The notes under the pieces are model-generated. The model was given only the letters and a program-made list of their open reading frames with translations, was not told the origin of the DNA and ran no database searches. Source: Photobacterium proteolyticum (lineage in GTDB: Bacteria; Pseudomonadota; Gammaproteobacteria; Enterobacterales; Vibrionaceae). Taken from it: a DNA stretch of 62,597 nt. Position 1 is the first letter of the stretch, and every line of letters starts with the position of its first letter. Shown here one piece after another: positions 1-9,123 of this stretch. The stretch is from assembly GCF_001939735.1 (NCBI RefSeq), contig NZ_MJIL01000089.1:3590-66186 (forward strand), written 5' to 3'. A program made the translations under genes and the position numbers.

Positions 1-96
1 AGCTAACTTAAGCTTGTAAAGGTCTAATTTTGCATATATTTTCCAACTGCCGAACCTTCAAACAGTTATCGCGAATTTAGACAGTCATTAACCACT

Positions 97-705
97 CTAT
101 ACGCCAGCCGTGAAGGCCGGAGCAAGCGAAACAATCGTCAGCAAACCGATGCCAAGGTTGAAAACACGTTGTTTTCCAGGGGTGTCTAAGTGAGTTTTTA
201 TCCAGCGCCCGAGCAGTGCCCAACAGCTATTGGCAAAAAAACCAAATACCGTGAACACAATAATAATCATAAAAACAGAGAGCCAATAGTTACCGGGTAA
301 GCTATAGCTGGTAACCAATGCCAAGCAAGCCATCCACGCTTTAACATTGCCGAGCTGAAAAAACATTGCCTGCAGGAAAGACAAGGGGCGCCCTCCTTCC
401 TGACTATTCGCCACGCTATTGAGCACTATCAATTTTGCTACCAACCACAACATGTACCCCAACCCCAGGTAACGTAATGTGCGATATAACGTCGGGTGTT
501 GTTCCAGCGCAATTGCAACTCCCCCCGCACACAGTAGCAATAAACAAACAATGCCAAACCGAATCCCGACAAGATGCTTCATTGACTGACGGATACCAAA
601 TTGCGCCCCTGAACTCGCCAGCAAAAAATTATTCGGTCCCGGTGTCATCGCGGTAACAAACGCAAACAAACTCATTGCTGGCAGCAACTCCCATACAGAA
701 TCCAT
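97..705 (-). CDS. LysE/RhtB-family amino-acid exporter
   Basis: Predicted inner-membrane efflux protein of the LysE/RhtB family, 202 residues with about six hydrophobic segments, which is the usual size. The family signature TPGPNNFLLASSGAQFG is visible at residues 21-37 after the first helix. I start it at the ATG at 705 instead of the GTG at 720 because AAGGA lies about eight bases upstream of that ATG. It is divergent from the MocR-type regulator starting at 869, an arrangement often seen when the regulator controls the exporter; that link is inference. The substrate cannot be read from the sequence. Confidence 0.9.
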   Translation of the reverse strand: MDSVWELLPAMSLFAFVTAMTPGPNNFLLASSGAQFGIRQSMKHLVGIRFGIVCLLLLCAGGVAIALEQHPTLYRTLRYLGLGYMLWLVAKLIVLNSVANSQEGGRPLSFLQAMFFQLGNVKAWMACLALVTSYSLPGNYWLSVFMIIIVFTVFGFFANSCWALLGRWIKTHLDTPGKQRVFNLGIGLLTIVSLAPAFTAGV

Positions 706-868
706 CTTATTATCCTTCACACTGTGTCACTCAATGTACTCAGCGTAACGAGAGGATCGCGTTAATGCCTATTGTTTATGCGTCACCATGACAATTCTTT
801 TATTTCCTTCTCGCAGCCCTTATCTATCCTGTATTCAACAGGTAAATGTACCCCTAAAGAAGGTGACA

Positions 869-2236
869 ATGTTCATTCCCGATCTCTCTGGCCGCTCCGG
901 CCCCAAGTTCATCGCCCTGGCCGACTCATTTGCCGAAGCTATAGAAAGCAATGAAATAAAGGCAAACACCAAGCTCCCGCCGCAGCGAATTCTGTCGTAC
1001 CGACTGGGGGTTACGGTAGGGACAATCACTCGTGCCTATCAAGAGCTTGAGCGACGAGGACTAATAGAGCCCAAGGTCGGCAGCGGTACCTATGTCAAAG
1101 ACCGGCAAGCAGAACAAGACACCTTCTACCACCCGATCACAAACCGTGAGGGCATCGATCTTGCCATTTGCCGACCACTGTTATTAAGCCAGCAACAGCA
1201 TCTTTCCGCTATTTTACAAGATCTGTCCGATGAACCGACGGCACAAAAAGCCGTTCTGGATTATTACAGTGCTGAAGGATTAAAAGGGCATAACCACACC
1301 TTGCAGCAATGGCTCACAAAGCGCCTACAATGCGATATTGATAATCGTCGTCTTATCTGGACATACGGCGGGCAACATAGCTTAGCGATTATTGTTCACG
1401 CATTAACGCGCCCAAAAGAAACCATATTGGTCGAAGGATTGTGTTACGCCGAATTCGTCCATACCTGCCAGCAATCCGAGCGCAAACTGGTGCCCGTTCA
1501 GTTTGATGAAATGGGGATCATTCCTGAAGATTTAGAACTTCACTGCAAACGCCACAAGCCTCGACTGCTCTACCTGACCCCTGCGGTTCAAAACCCGACA
1601 GGGATACAGACGAGTGACAGCCGTCGCTTGAAAATCATTGAAATCTGTCGCCGCCACCATGTTCTGATCATCGAAGATGATGTCCTTTACTGCCCGCCAA
1701 GCCACCGTAAAACACCACTTGTAGCCATCGCTCCTGATATCACGTTATATGTCGGGAGTTTCTCCAAGTATTTCGCAGGCGGTTTGCGGGTCGGCTACCT
1801 TATCGTGCCACTCTCTTTACGAGGCGAAATGCAAAAAGCACTGCGGGCAAATTGTATGCATATCAGTCCGCTCATGATAGATCTGGTATGCCGATGGCTA
1901 ACCAATGGCGCTATGCAGCACGTCGACAAGGAAATCGCCCTCGAACTCAATGCCCGGCACCGATTGCTGAACCAGTACTTCCCTCAGCACAGTAACAATG
2001 TCGTACCGGGCTTCAACAGCTGGATTCCCCTACCCGAGCCTCTGACCGGCTACCGTTTCAGCCAACGGCTTCAGGACAAAGGCGTTCACGTGCGCGAGGC
2101 CGAAATGTTTACAGTCGGTCGATACCCGCCCCCAGCGGCGATACGGATTTCGCTGACCGGGCCCACCAGCCGGAACCAGCTAAAAACTGGACTGGAGATT
2201 ATCAGGTATGAAATTGATTTGAGAACAGAGGACTAA
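869..2236 (+). CDS. MocR/PdxR-type transcriptional regulator (GntR HTH plus aminotransferase-like domain)
   Basis: 455-residue regulator with an N-terminal GntR winged helix (about residues 10-75; GTITRAYQELERRGLI, then GSGTYV) and a C-terminal fold-type I aminotransferase-like domain. The PLP-binding lysine is in SFSKYFAGGLRVGY, near residue 300. Family members bind DNA and sense PLP or an amino-acid adduct instead of catalysing transamination. An upstream in-frame ATG at 788 would add 27 residues of atypical sequence; I prefer 869 because AAGAAGG sits about six bases before it and MFIPDLSG is a typical family start. It is divergent from the LysE exporter, its likely target. A strong terminator follows at 2318-2349. 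Confidence 0.9.
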   Translation: MFIPDLSGRSGPKFIALADSFAEAIESNEIKANTKLPPQRILSYRLGVTVGTITRAYQELERRGLIEPKVGSGTYVKDRQAEQDTFYHPITNREGIDLAICRPLLLSQQQHLSAILQDLSDEPTAQKAVLDYYSAEGLKGHNHTLQQWLTKRLQCDIDNRRLIWTYGGQHSLAIIVHALTRPKETILVEGLCYAEFVHTCQQSERKLVPVQFDEMGIIPEDLELHCKRHKPRLLYLTPAVQNPTGIQTSDSRRLKIIEICRRHHVLIIEDDVLYCPPSHRKTPLVAIAPDITLYVGSFSKYFAGGLRVGYLIVPLSLRGEMQKALRANCMHISPLMIDLVCRWLTNGAMQHVDKEIALELNARHRLLNQYFPQHSNNVVPGFNSWIPLPEPLTGYRFSQRLQDKGVHVREAEMFTVGRYPPPAAIRISLTGPTSRNQLKTGLEIIRYEIDLRTED

Positions 2237-2317
2237 ACTAGAAGGAAACATTGTTATTTCATGATGTTAGATTGACCAGAAACAGAAAAAGCCGCCAATG
2301 GCCTGGCTTTCCTACAC

Positions 2318-2349
2318 AAATCCCTCGACTCAGTCGGGGGGATTTTTTT
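2318..2349 (+). terminator. Rho-independent terminator after the MocR-type gene
   Basis: AATCCC pairs with GGGATT around an inner CGACT/AGTCG stem, followed by a run of T. A second, weaker inverted repeat (AAAGCC...GGCTTT) lies just upstream at 2288-2310. Confidence 0.8.
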
Positions 2350-2352
2350 GAA

Positions 2353-2560
2353 CCTTTATCTGCCTGATTGATCTCAACAAGAAACCACGCGTTGAGGTAA
2401 ACCTTGCGGAAGCTGGCTTTGCAGCAACTGCCGAGCAGGCATCAATGTGCTGGATTACTTTAATACATTGCAGCGGCTGCAAAGCGAAGTCAGGGCCGCC
2501 CCCGAACGGTTCCTCCCCTGGAACTACCAACCTCATATCTGATTAACAGGTTCCGGCTCC
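2353..2560 (+). pseudogene. Insertion-sequence debris, transposase fragments
   Basis: No intact gene. One frame reads AEAGFAATAEQA (about 2408-2443) and shares the 20-base string GCAGCAACTGCCGAGCAGGC with the IS4-family relic beginning at 6224, so it is probably a piece of the same kind of element. A different frame then reads NVLDYFNTLQRLQSEV and ends FLPWNYQPHI before a stop at 2540-2542; it looks like the C-terminus of another coding region that I do not recognise. This stretch runs into the ISAs1 relic downstream. Confidence 0.45.
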
Positions 2561-2604
2561 GGCTGGAACCGCCCATACCTCTAAATCAAGCTACCTTCCC
2601 GTAA

Positions 2605-3000
2605 GCTCACAAAGCAAAGCTGCCGCAGGAACTCGCGGAAAAGTGGCCAACAATACGTAGTATTATTGCAGTAGAACGTCATCGTACGATCAATGGGAAA
2701 GGTACTGTAGATACCTCGTATTATATCAGTTCGCTTTCACACAGCCACAAACTGCTTGGTCATTATATCCGCCAATACTGGCGAACCGAAAGCAGCTAAC
2801 ACTATGTTTTAGATGTTGTTTTTAAAGAAGACAGTCCACGAATCTGTTTAGATGGTGCTGTGGAAAATATTACCTTATTTAGACGCTTCGTCATGAACAT
2901 GCTCAAACAATGTGAGTGTGGCGCTACAAGTCAAAGACAAAAACTGAAAAAAGCTGGTTGGTGTAACGATTACAGAGCGCAAGTATTATTTGGATTATAA
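2605..3000 (+). pseudogene. ISAs1-family transposase, 3' remnant
   Basis: The plus frame starting at 2605 encodes the C-terminal third of an ISAs1 (H-repeat-associated type) transposase: KLPQELAEKWP, then RHRTINGKGTVDTSYYISSL, ENITLFRRFVMNMLKQ and finally DYRAQVLFGL before TAA at 2998-3000. There is one in-frame TAA, following ESS and before HYVLDVVFKEDSPRI, where intact relatives have a sense codon. The N-terminal two thirds, including the start, are absent. It is a dead fragment that marks past IS activity between the MocR gene and the lipoprotein gene. Confidence 0.8.
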
Positions 3001-3012
3001 ATTAAGTAAAGT

Positions 3013-3180
3013 ATGCTCGCGCCCTGTCAAATCAGCAATCTGATCTTTGCCTCACCGTTTATCTCATTGATGCTCCTCGCCACCATCACAGGTGAAGAGA
3101 TCCACACAACCACCTTGATTGGCTTGGTATTGATTATCACTGGTTTGGTGATTCAGCAGATGAAGAAGAAAATTCAATGA
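3013..3180 (+). pseudogene. Truncated EamA/DMT-family transporter, C-terminal tail
   Basis: A 55-codon open frame reads FASPFISLMLLATITGEEI, then LIGLVLIITGLVIQQMKKK and stop. This matches the last two helices of a drug/metabolite (EamA) transporter, a family of about 300 residues, so some 80 percent of the gene is missing. It begins directly after the ISAs1 relic, suggesting that the insertion or a later deletion removed the front. The ATG at 3013 is probably just an internal codon, and I expect no function. Confidence 0.7.
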
Positions 3181-3181
3181 A

Positions 3182-3208
3182 AATAGCCTCTAAATCATAG
3201 AGGCTATT
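3182..3208. terminator. Bidirectional hairpin terminator between convergent genes
   Basis: AATAGCCTCT and AGAGGCTATT form a perfect ten-base stem around AAATCAT. It lies between the DMT tail ending at 3180 and the convergent lipoprotein gene ending at 3232. Confidence 0.75.
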
Positions 3209-3231
3209 AAGTATTTTCTAATGACTACAGA

Positions 3232-5499
3232 TTAATCTCGAGTCTCAATCCACTCACGCTGTATATAAGGCGCATTTGAAGTGCTGTGTGGATGTAAGAT
3301 GTGAACATATTTTTGATTACCAAGTCCCAAATCAACTCCAACATCAATGGTTGTTGGATTGTATGAGTCTTCTTCACACACATCGTAGATTGGTTGATAT
3401 GATAGCGATTGGAACTCGTTGTTAGACATAATTCCAACTTCATAGTGACTATACTGACCCGCCAAATCTTTACAGAACATATCCGGGTTACCATCAATTT
3501 GAAGATAAATACGAGAACCAGAATTAGCCATCAAATACGTGGTCACATACTCACCATTAATATTAATTGAGCTCGCTACTGAGTTTTCAGCCCAACTTCC
3601 GACTGAGCGATCTTTTACTATTTTCTCTACATTGCGCTTTTTATCATAAAACTCGACAGAATAGGTTTCTGGTGTTGCTGTGATACCTTCTTGCACTAAA
3701 TAACGAGTAACTTTTCCGTCATCTGAATCGTTAGCTATTAACGTTGAGAGCAAGTATCTAGGCGTTGCATTATCCGCTGGAACTTTCCCACTGAAGGCAA
3801 GTAAGCGGCCATTTTCAATGCTGTAATTACCTACCAAGTCACCATTAATATCGCTTGGCACACCTGTTGGACAATCAGACTTGTTGTCACCAAGAATGGA
3901 ATAGATTTGACCGTTGATAAGTTGGATGGCTTCACATTTACGAATATCAGCGTGTAGATTCAATACTGCACGATAAAGAACTTGGTTTTCCATCGTTGCA
4001 ATATCATTTGGCACAAGAAGTATTTCAGGCAAATCCAATGAAAGTGTCGTTTCCGCACTACCTGATTTACCGACGACTTCTAGTGCGTATGCATCTTTTT
4101 CAGCACCAGCAGAAGGCACACCGTCAATCGTTAGCATCGAACCATTCAAAGACAGGTTTAGCCCATTCATCGTATTTTGGATTAATGAGAATTCGATGTC
4201 CTTTCCGTGTGAATTAAAAATACTATTTAGGTCTAACTCAATTGGGTCAATGTCGATACCGACCACCATCGGTGTATCATATACTTTCGCTTGGGCTAAG
4301 TTTGCTTCATTTGAAATCAAAACAGGCGGGGTTGAGTCATCTACTTTGATACTAAACGAAAAAAGAGCTTTCGTTTTACTTGTATCTAAATCTTCTCCTT
4401 CGTACTGCACAACAACGATGTAATCGCCAGAGCCTTTAATGGCATCTGTTGAGTTCATGCCAACGCGCATCTGCCCGTTAGTTACATAAGCAACGAGGCC
4501 TGTTTTCTCATTGTACTTATCAAGTACGACGTAGTTTGAAGCAGTATTAGATACATGAATGAAATTAGTTAACTTGCCTGTATTATCCGAGTCTTTGAAT
4601 AGATCGGTTAAGTCTGCTTCGAATAAAGTAATCGGCGTCCCAACAGAGTAACCGTATGTGAGATCTAACGCATCAAACTGAGCTTGTACGGTGTTAAAAA
4701 CCGTAGGATTAACGTAAGTATCTGAACCAGTTGGAATTGTGTCATTCGTACCCGTATCACCGTCTACGATCATGCGATAATTCGGGTCGGATAATTTATC
4801 AGCTGGAATTTGGTCAACGGCTATTTTTGTATCCGTTGCGAACTCGATTGGATCTAATTCATAAGCGATTGGGCTTTCAGCTTTAGAGTCTACCAAAATC
4901 TGGGCTGTTTTATGAAGCTTTTCATCTCCGTTATCAACGAAGTCAACGTATAGATCTGAATCCGAATCAAGCCCAAGTGCTCCCTGAACAACGGCAATTG
5001 CGGTATCTGCATCCGTTCCGCTTTTCTTCATCTCTAGCACTATAAGATCCGTCAATGGCGAGATCACTTCCGCAGTTTCAGTGGTATGAAGTGTATATTC
5101 GGCATCGAGTGGCATTGAAGGGCGATCTGAGTCGGTTGTGTAAACCGCTTCATATTTACTGTCCATTCCAGCAAGCACTTGTTGTGCAGGCTCTCCGCTA
5201 ACTAGCGTTTGCAAAGCTAATTGTTCAGAAGGCATTTCATCGAGCGTTAATGTACCTGATTCATCGGTTAAACCAACAAACTCAGAGGCATCACTAAAGC
5301 TACTGCTACCATCTTTATCGATGTAAACAACCGCATTTTGAAGGTATCCATCAAAGCCAGTTACCGTATAGCCAGACGGCGAAGGGGTTGACGGCGAAGG
5401 GGTTAACGGCGAAGGGGTTGACGGCGAAGAGCTGTCACTATCTGAGCCACAACCGGCCAAAAGTGCAATCACTGAAGTAGCTAATATTTTTTTTTTCAT
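3232..5499 (-). CDS. Large secreted lipoprotein of unknown function
   Basis: About 755 residues. The N-terminus MKKKILATSVIALLAGC is a lipoprotein signal with lipobox LLAGC, followed by a Ser/Asp linker and a Pro-rich TPSPSTPSP repeat, so the mature protein should be lipid-anchored, probably in the outer membrane. After the linker, GYTVTGFDGYLQNAVVYID and further beta-rich sequence suggest Ig- or carboxypeptidase-regulatory-like folds; no enzymatic motif is visible. Three ATGs stand in tandem (5511, 5505, 5499). I take the last because GGAA lies upstream of it and the signal peptide then starts normally. It looks AT-richer than the genes outside the debris zone and is flanked by IS relics, so recent acquisition is plausible. 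I cannot assign a function. Confidence 0.75.
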   Translation of the reverse strand: MKKKILATSVIALLAGCGSDSDSSSPSTPSPLTPSPSTPSPSGYTVTGFDGYLQNAVVYIDKDGSSSFSDASEFVGLTDESGTLTLDEMPSEQLALQTLVSGEPAQQVLAGMDSKYEAVYTTDSDRPSMPLDAEYTLHTTETAEVISPLTDLIVLEMKKSGTDADTAIAVVQGALGLDSDSDLYVDFVDNGDEKLHKTAQILVDSKAESPIAYELDPIEFATDTKIAVDQIPADKLSDPNYRMIVDGDTGTNDTIPTGSDTYVNPTVFNTVQAQFDALDLTYGYSVGTPITLFEADLTDLFKDSDNTGKLTNFIHVSNTASNYVVLDKYNEKTGLVAYVTNGQMRVGMNSTDAIKGSGDYIVVVQYEGEDLDTSKTKALFSFSIKVDDSTPPVLISNEANLAQAKVYDTPMVVGIDIDPIELDLNSIFNSHGKDIEFSLIQNTMNGLNLSLNGSMLTIDGVPSAGAEKDAYALEVVGKSGSAETTLSLDLPEILLVPNDIATMENQVLYRAVLNLHADIRKCEAIQLINGQIYSILGDNKSDCPTGVPSDINGDLVGNYSIENGRLLAFSGKVPADNATPRYLLSTLIANDSDDGKVTRYLVQEGITATPETYSVEFYDKKRNVEKIVKDRSVGSWAENSVASSININGEYVTTYLMANSGSRIYLQIDGNPDMFCKDLAGQYSHYEVGIMSNNEFQSLSYQPIYDVCEEDSYNPTTIDVGVDLGLGNQKYVHILHPHSTSNAPYIQREWIETRD
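5375..5428. repeat. 15-bp tandem repeat in the lipoprotein linker
   Basis: The unit GACGGCGAAGGGGTT is repeated three times, once with a single change (AAC for GAC), followed by a partial fourth copy. On the coding strand it gives the PSPST/PSPLT repeat of the linker. Copy number could vary by slippage without shifting the frame. Confidence 0.85.
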
Positions 5500-5601
5500 T
5501 TCCATTTCCATTTATGAAACTACGGCAGCAAAAAAACGTATCATGATACGAAACCAAGTCAAGTGAGCATTGTTGAGTATGTGCGTAACTTTTACTAATA
5601 A

Positions 5602-5805
5602 TGTAAACAGTGCTTTGTAGAGTCAGAAAATGAAATAGTAATGGAGCAGCTTCGCAGCAACACCAAAGAAAATGCGATGTTAGGGTAATTCCCTGAGTCA
5701 ATCAGCAATGCCATTATCGATAGTATGGATGTTCATAACGAAATGGCGATGAAACTACTGACTAATAAGGCTGTTGCGAAAGGCTTTGCTGGGTTGATGT
5801 ATTGA
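5602..5805 (+). pseudogene. Possible 3' remnant of a type I restriction HsdR-like gene
   Basis: The plus frame reads CFVESENEIVMEQLRSNTKE, stops once at TAG/TAA after ENAMLG, and continues FPESISNAIIDSMDVHNEMA before a stop at 5803-5805. The pattern of SI..AIIDSMD.H..M resembles, from memory, the C-terminal tail of some restriction-enzyme subunits, but the match is short. No start or other part of such a gene is present. The rest of 5806-6035 shows only broken frames. Confidence 0.25.
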
Positions 5806-6035
5806 TGAAAGGCTTAGGTAAGTCAAACGAAGCTCAAACCTAAACCTGATTTATTCACCGCCTTGGCAAACAGTCAGGGTGGTGAAATTATCCAGTAAAA
5901 ACCGAAAGATAGATTTTTAGAAACGGTGTAATTGGATTACACAATGGCTCAAAAAGCAGAATAATATTTCTGGATTTTTTTGCTGTTCAGCTCTTGAAGT
6001 TTTCTCGAACTGCGATAAAACATAGAGACAAAAAC

Positions 6036-6066
6036 AAGAAAAACCAAGCGTCAACTTGGTTCTTAT
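6036..6066. terminator. Orphan hairpin terminator
   Basis: AACCAAG and CTTGGTT pair around CGTCAA, extended by AAGAA/TTCTT, with T-rich sequence after it on the plus strand. No intact gene ends just upstream, so it may be left over from the deleted gene(s). Confidence 0.6.
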
Positions 6067-6165
6067 TCAATACAATAGGTGCATTGCAACAGTTCATAAT
6101 TTCAACGTATCACGGATAACCATTGAGTCAAGACTTCTTGTTTAAATTAACTAAGGAGTAATTCA

Positions 6166-6255
6166 ATGAGCACTAGACCATATATGGAACTGCTCACCTG
6201 TTCCAACTTCACTCATAAAGGTCGCAGCAACTGCCGAGCAGGCAAGGCGCTATGA
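6166..6255 (+). pseudogene. Short gene start truncated by the IS4-family relic
   Basis: ATG at 6166 is preceded by a good ribosome-binding site (AAGGAG, about 6153-6158). The frame reads MSTRPYMELLTCSNFTHKGR and then runs into the transposase relic out of frame, stopping at 6253-6255. It looks like the first 18-20 codons of a gene whose remainder was replaced by IS sequence. I do not recognise it. Confidence 0.35.
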
Positions 6256-6997
6256 TTGCCTGCTCGCTCTTGAAGACACGACCTCGCTTGAGTTCACCCA
6301 CCGTACAGTGCGGGGGGAGATGGGGCATACCGCATCGAACAGGCGCTCCAGAGGCATGCACGCGCACTCCGTCTTGCTGTTTGCGCCGGCCGAGCAACAT
6401 GTAGTCGGGCTGATCGAGCAGGAACGCTGGACGAGAGACCTTCAGGCCTACGGGCAAAATCAACGCCATGCAAGCCGGTCTTACGAAGAGAAAGAGAGCT
6501 ATAAATGGGAGCGTGCCTCACGTGCCATGAAAACTCGTCTCGGTCCTGACATGAAATGAATTATCTCGGTCTGTGACCGGGAGGCTGACATTATCGAGTA
6601 CCTGACCTACAAGGTCTCAAACCATCAGCGCTTTGTTGTTCGCTCCATGCAGAGCAGGGAAAACTTAGAGCGGATGGTGGTGGTACTAGCCTTCATCGCG
6701 GTACGGCTTCACCAACTGCGCTACCTCGGACTCAACAAAGAAGAGGCAGAAAAACAGAGCTGTGAGACGGTATTAAGCCCACTTGCGTAGAAACTCCTGT
6801 GGTCAAAACAGAGTAAATCAAAGCCGCCAAAGAAAGCCCCTAGCCTGTACTGGGCGTACATTAATCTCGGAAAGCTTGCGGGGTGGTATGACTCAAAACG
6901 TAATGGCCGGGTTGGCTGGGAAAGGCTGTGGGAAGGATGGTTCATGTTGCAAACCATCCTTGAAGGTTACCTGTTAGCCCAGTCTCTTGATCTTTGA
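6224..6997 (+). pseudogene. IS4-family (Tn5-like) transposase, degenerate
   Basis: A single plus frame carries recognisable blocks of an IS4-family DDE transposase: AATAEQARRYDCLLALEDTT followed by SLEFTHRTVRGEMGHT, AEQHVVGLIEQERWTR, then VCDREADIIEYL with the acidic DREAD motif, and at the end WYDSKRNGRVGWERLWEGW. It lacks its N-terminus, has an in-frame TGA at 6557-6559 and another stop near 6788, and the segment between RSMQSRENLER and AVRLHQLRYL is too short, which indicates an internal deletion. It is not functional. Open frames on either strand within it are artefacts of this relic. Confidence 0.85.
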
Positions 6998-7051
6998 GAT
7001 GTGATCAAGAGACAGGCCAATGGCGACCTTTTATTGTCTTTGCTTTCAGAC

Positions 7052-7264
7052 TTATAGCGCTACAACATTTGCAGCTTGAAGACCTTTCTGGCCTTGCTCA
7101 ATGTCAAAAGAAACTTTCTGGCCTTCAGCCAGTGTTTTAAAACCTTCCGAAGCGATTGCTCGGAAGTGAACAAAAACATCGGCACCACCATTATCTTGCG
7201 TGATGAAACCAAAACCTTTCTCTTCGTTGAACCATTTTACGATACCAGTAGCTGAATTAGACAT
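7052..7264 (-). CDS. CspA-family cold-shock protein
   Basis: 70-residue single-domain cold-shock protein, full length. Both RNA-binding motifs are present: KGFGFITQ (RNP1) and DVFVHFRAI (RNP2-type). Family members are OB-fold single-stranded RNA/DNA chaperones in the cytoplasm, some cold-induced. The 290 bp upstream to 7554 has no other gene and could hold a long 5' leader as in cspA, but I cannot show cold regulation. Which paralogue it is (CspA, CspE and so on) cannot be decided from this sequence. Confidence 0.93.
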   Translation of the reverse strand: MSNSATGIVKWFNEEKGFGFITQDNGGADVFVHFRAIASEGFKTLAEGQKVSFDIEQGQKGLQAANVVAL

Positions 7265-7554
7265 ATGATGCCCCTTATATATTCATGAATTAATCGCGAA
7301 AAGCGATATGCTAATCTATTGAATTATCTAATGTTACGAGAAATATAAGGAAACACATAGGTACTATACGCCAGCGTATAAGTAGCTGAAGGTTTAACTT
7401 GTACTTGATGTTGCATTCAATAACTCTCTGTAGAACTGGCCAAGATAATACCAGCTGTTTATTTTTTGTACAGCGATATTTTGATCTTACTCACAAAAAC
7501 TATCGTTGAGACTCAATGCAGCAACAGCAAATAACTTTAAAATCAACGCACTAA

Positions 7555-8220
7555 CTAGTTCCGGTTGATCGTAATATCCGAAACAAAGCCATGCTCCGTG
7601 CCCACCAGCGCTTGTTTAAGCATTTTTGCGGCTTCTTTCGCCGTCATAAATGAGGATGTATCAAGCGCTTTGCCACTGGTTTTCCAAAAATCTGTCGCCA
7701 TACCGCCAGGGTAAACAGCAATCAGTTTCATCGGGCTTCCCTTCAGCTCAAGGCGTACCGATTCTACAAGCCCGCGTACTGCCCATTTAGCCGCACAATA
7801 GGTAGACTCTCCCGCCTTGGCTAACTGTGCCGCCGTCGACATCACCACTACCACGTTAACCTTATGCTCACGGTAGCGTGCAACCAATTCGCGCAGCAAG
7901 AAAACCGAAGACGTGACGTTATTCTCAATCAACTTATTGATTTCGCTTGGTTCCTGCTCTTCAATCGGCCCAAAATATCCGCTGCCTGCACAGTGTATGA
8001 CAGTCTCTGGCACTTGAGCCAGTGAGTCGAATAACTCAGCCACTTTTTCCGGAACGGTAAGATCAACCGGTGCCGCCTGCACTTGCCCCGGCAAATTATC
8101 AGCCACGGAGGAAAGCCGCTGCTCATTACGGGCAGTCAGTACCAGCGGGTTTCCTTCTGCGCTATACAACTGAGCCAATGCCGCGCCCAAGCCGCTACTT
8201 GCACCTGTAATTAAAATCAT
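7555..8220 (-). CDS. Short-chain dehydrogenase/reductase (SDR)
   Basis: 221-residue cytoplasmic NAD(P)-dependent oxidoreductase of the classical SDR family. The cofactor motif TGASSGLG is at residues 5-12, the catalytic YCAAK motif lies about two thirds along, and the active-site serine is in VVVVMSTAA. I start it at the ATG at 8220 because AAAGG lies seven bases before it; the longer frame to 8262 adds 14 unusual residues. The gene stands between cspA and a zinc-ribbon gene on the same strand. The substrate is unknown. Confidence 0.88.
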   Translation of the reverse strand: MILITGASSGLGAALAQLYSAEGNPLVLTARNEQRLSSVADNLPGQVQAAPVDLTVPEKVAELFDSLAQVPETVIHCAGSGYFGPIEEQEPSEINKLIENNVTSSVFLLRELVARYREHKVNVVVVMSTAAQLAKAGESTYCAAKWAVRGLVESVRLELKGSPMKLIAVYPGGMATDFWKTSGKALDTSSFMTAKEAAKMLKQALVGTEHGFVSDITINRN

Positions 8221-8314
8221 AGAATGCCTTTTAGAAAGGAATGAAACCACATAATAGTACAACTGCCATATGTGGTTTCATTAAGGAACTGTTCGAGACA
8301 GATATTTCTCGAAG

Positions 8315-8863
8315 TTACCGCTCTGCCGAATACGGGTCTTCTGCCAAAAGATAGGCTCTCAGATCGGCCTTGTTTGGTTGCTCACTGAGCCATTGGCGGA
8401 TCTCTTTCACCTTCTCATAAGATTCCTTGCCAAACTTGTCAGCATACAGATCGGCAAAATTGTCTTTAGCCGTGTTCATCCGGATGTTCTTCTGCCACTG
8501 AGCAGTCAGCACGGCATTCAATGAGCCGGCAAGTCCACTCTTTTTCATCAGGTCCCACTCACCTTTGTCCAGCCATACACCGCCAACACTGGCGCTATAG
8601 TCTAGGCGGTGAGCACTATCCGATGTGATACGGAACTTACGCATAATTTTACCCGACTGCGGGCAAAGCAACGCAGACTCGGTATCCTCGGCTTCACAAG
8701 TAACACTGTCAGAGAATTTAAACTCGGGGTTGTTTTCCTTCCAAGACACGTAGTCTTCAACAAGTACCCAGTTACCACCACAATGCGTGCAGGTATGAGC
8801 ACGGAATAAATCATCAATAAAGCTTGGAGATAAAACACCGACTTTGCAGCTTGTACACTTCAT
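8315..8863 (-). CDS. TFIIB-type zinc-ribbon protein, hypothetical
   Basis: 182 residues. The N-terminus has two CxxC pairs (CTSC at residues 3-6 and CTHC at about 25-28) that form a zinc ribbon of the zf-TFIIB type found in small bacterial proteins of unknown role. A second cluster (CPQSGKIMRKF, then GGVWLDKGEWDLMKK) resembles the duplicated half of these domains, where WLDKGE is typical. The C-terminal third is helical and charged. No transmembrane segment is seen. Function is unknown; it is on the same strand as the SDR gene, 94 bp upstream of it. Confidence 0.8.
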   Translation of the reverse strand: MKCTSCKVGVLSPSFIDDLFRAHTCTHCGGNWVLVEDYVSWKENNPEFKFSDSVTCEAEDTESALLCPQSGKIMRKFRITSDSAHRLDYSASVGGVWLDKGEWDLMKKSGLAGSLNAVLTAQWQKNIRMNTAKDNFADLYADKFGKESYEKVKEIRQWLSEQPNKADLRAYLLAEDPYSAER

Positions 8864-9123
8864 TATAAATAACGCCTAAACTAACTGATTTCAAAAACAC
8901 TCTACTTTCAAAATCTTATATAACAATTCAGCATAAAAATCAGCGCGGTTAGTCACGCTTTTATGAGTACCAGACAATGATTATTATAAAAACCAGCTCC
9001 TCTGGCACTGTATCGAGCCCAGGTGACTTTCGTTATTGCCATTGCTCAATTATATGAACCAGATCCAATACAAAGATATGCTTACTCCCTATAATTCAAA
9101 CGTCTGTTTAAAAGGATTTTGAT

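Noticed and set aside
6308..6559. 83-codon plus-strand open frame that looks like a small gene
   Set aside because: It is an internal stretch of the degenerate IS4 transposase; its protein continues on both sides in the same frame apart from one stop.
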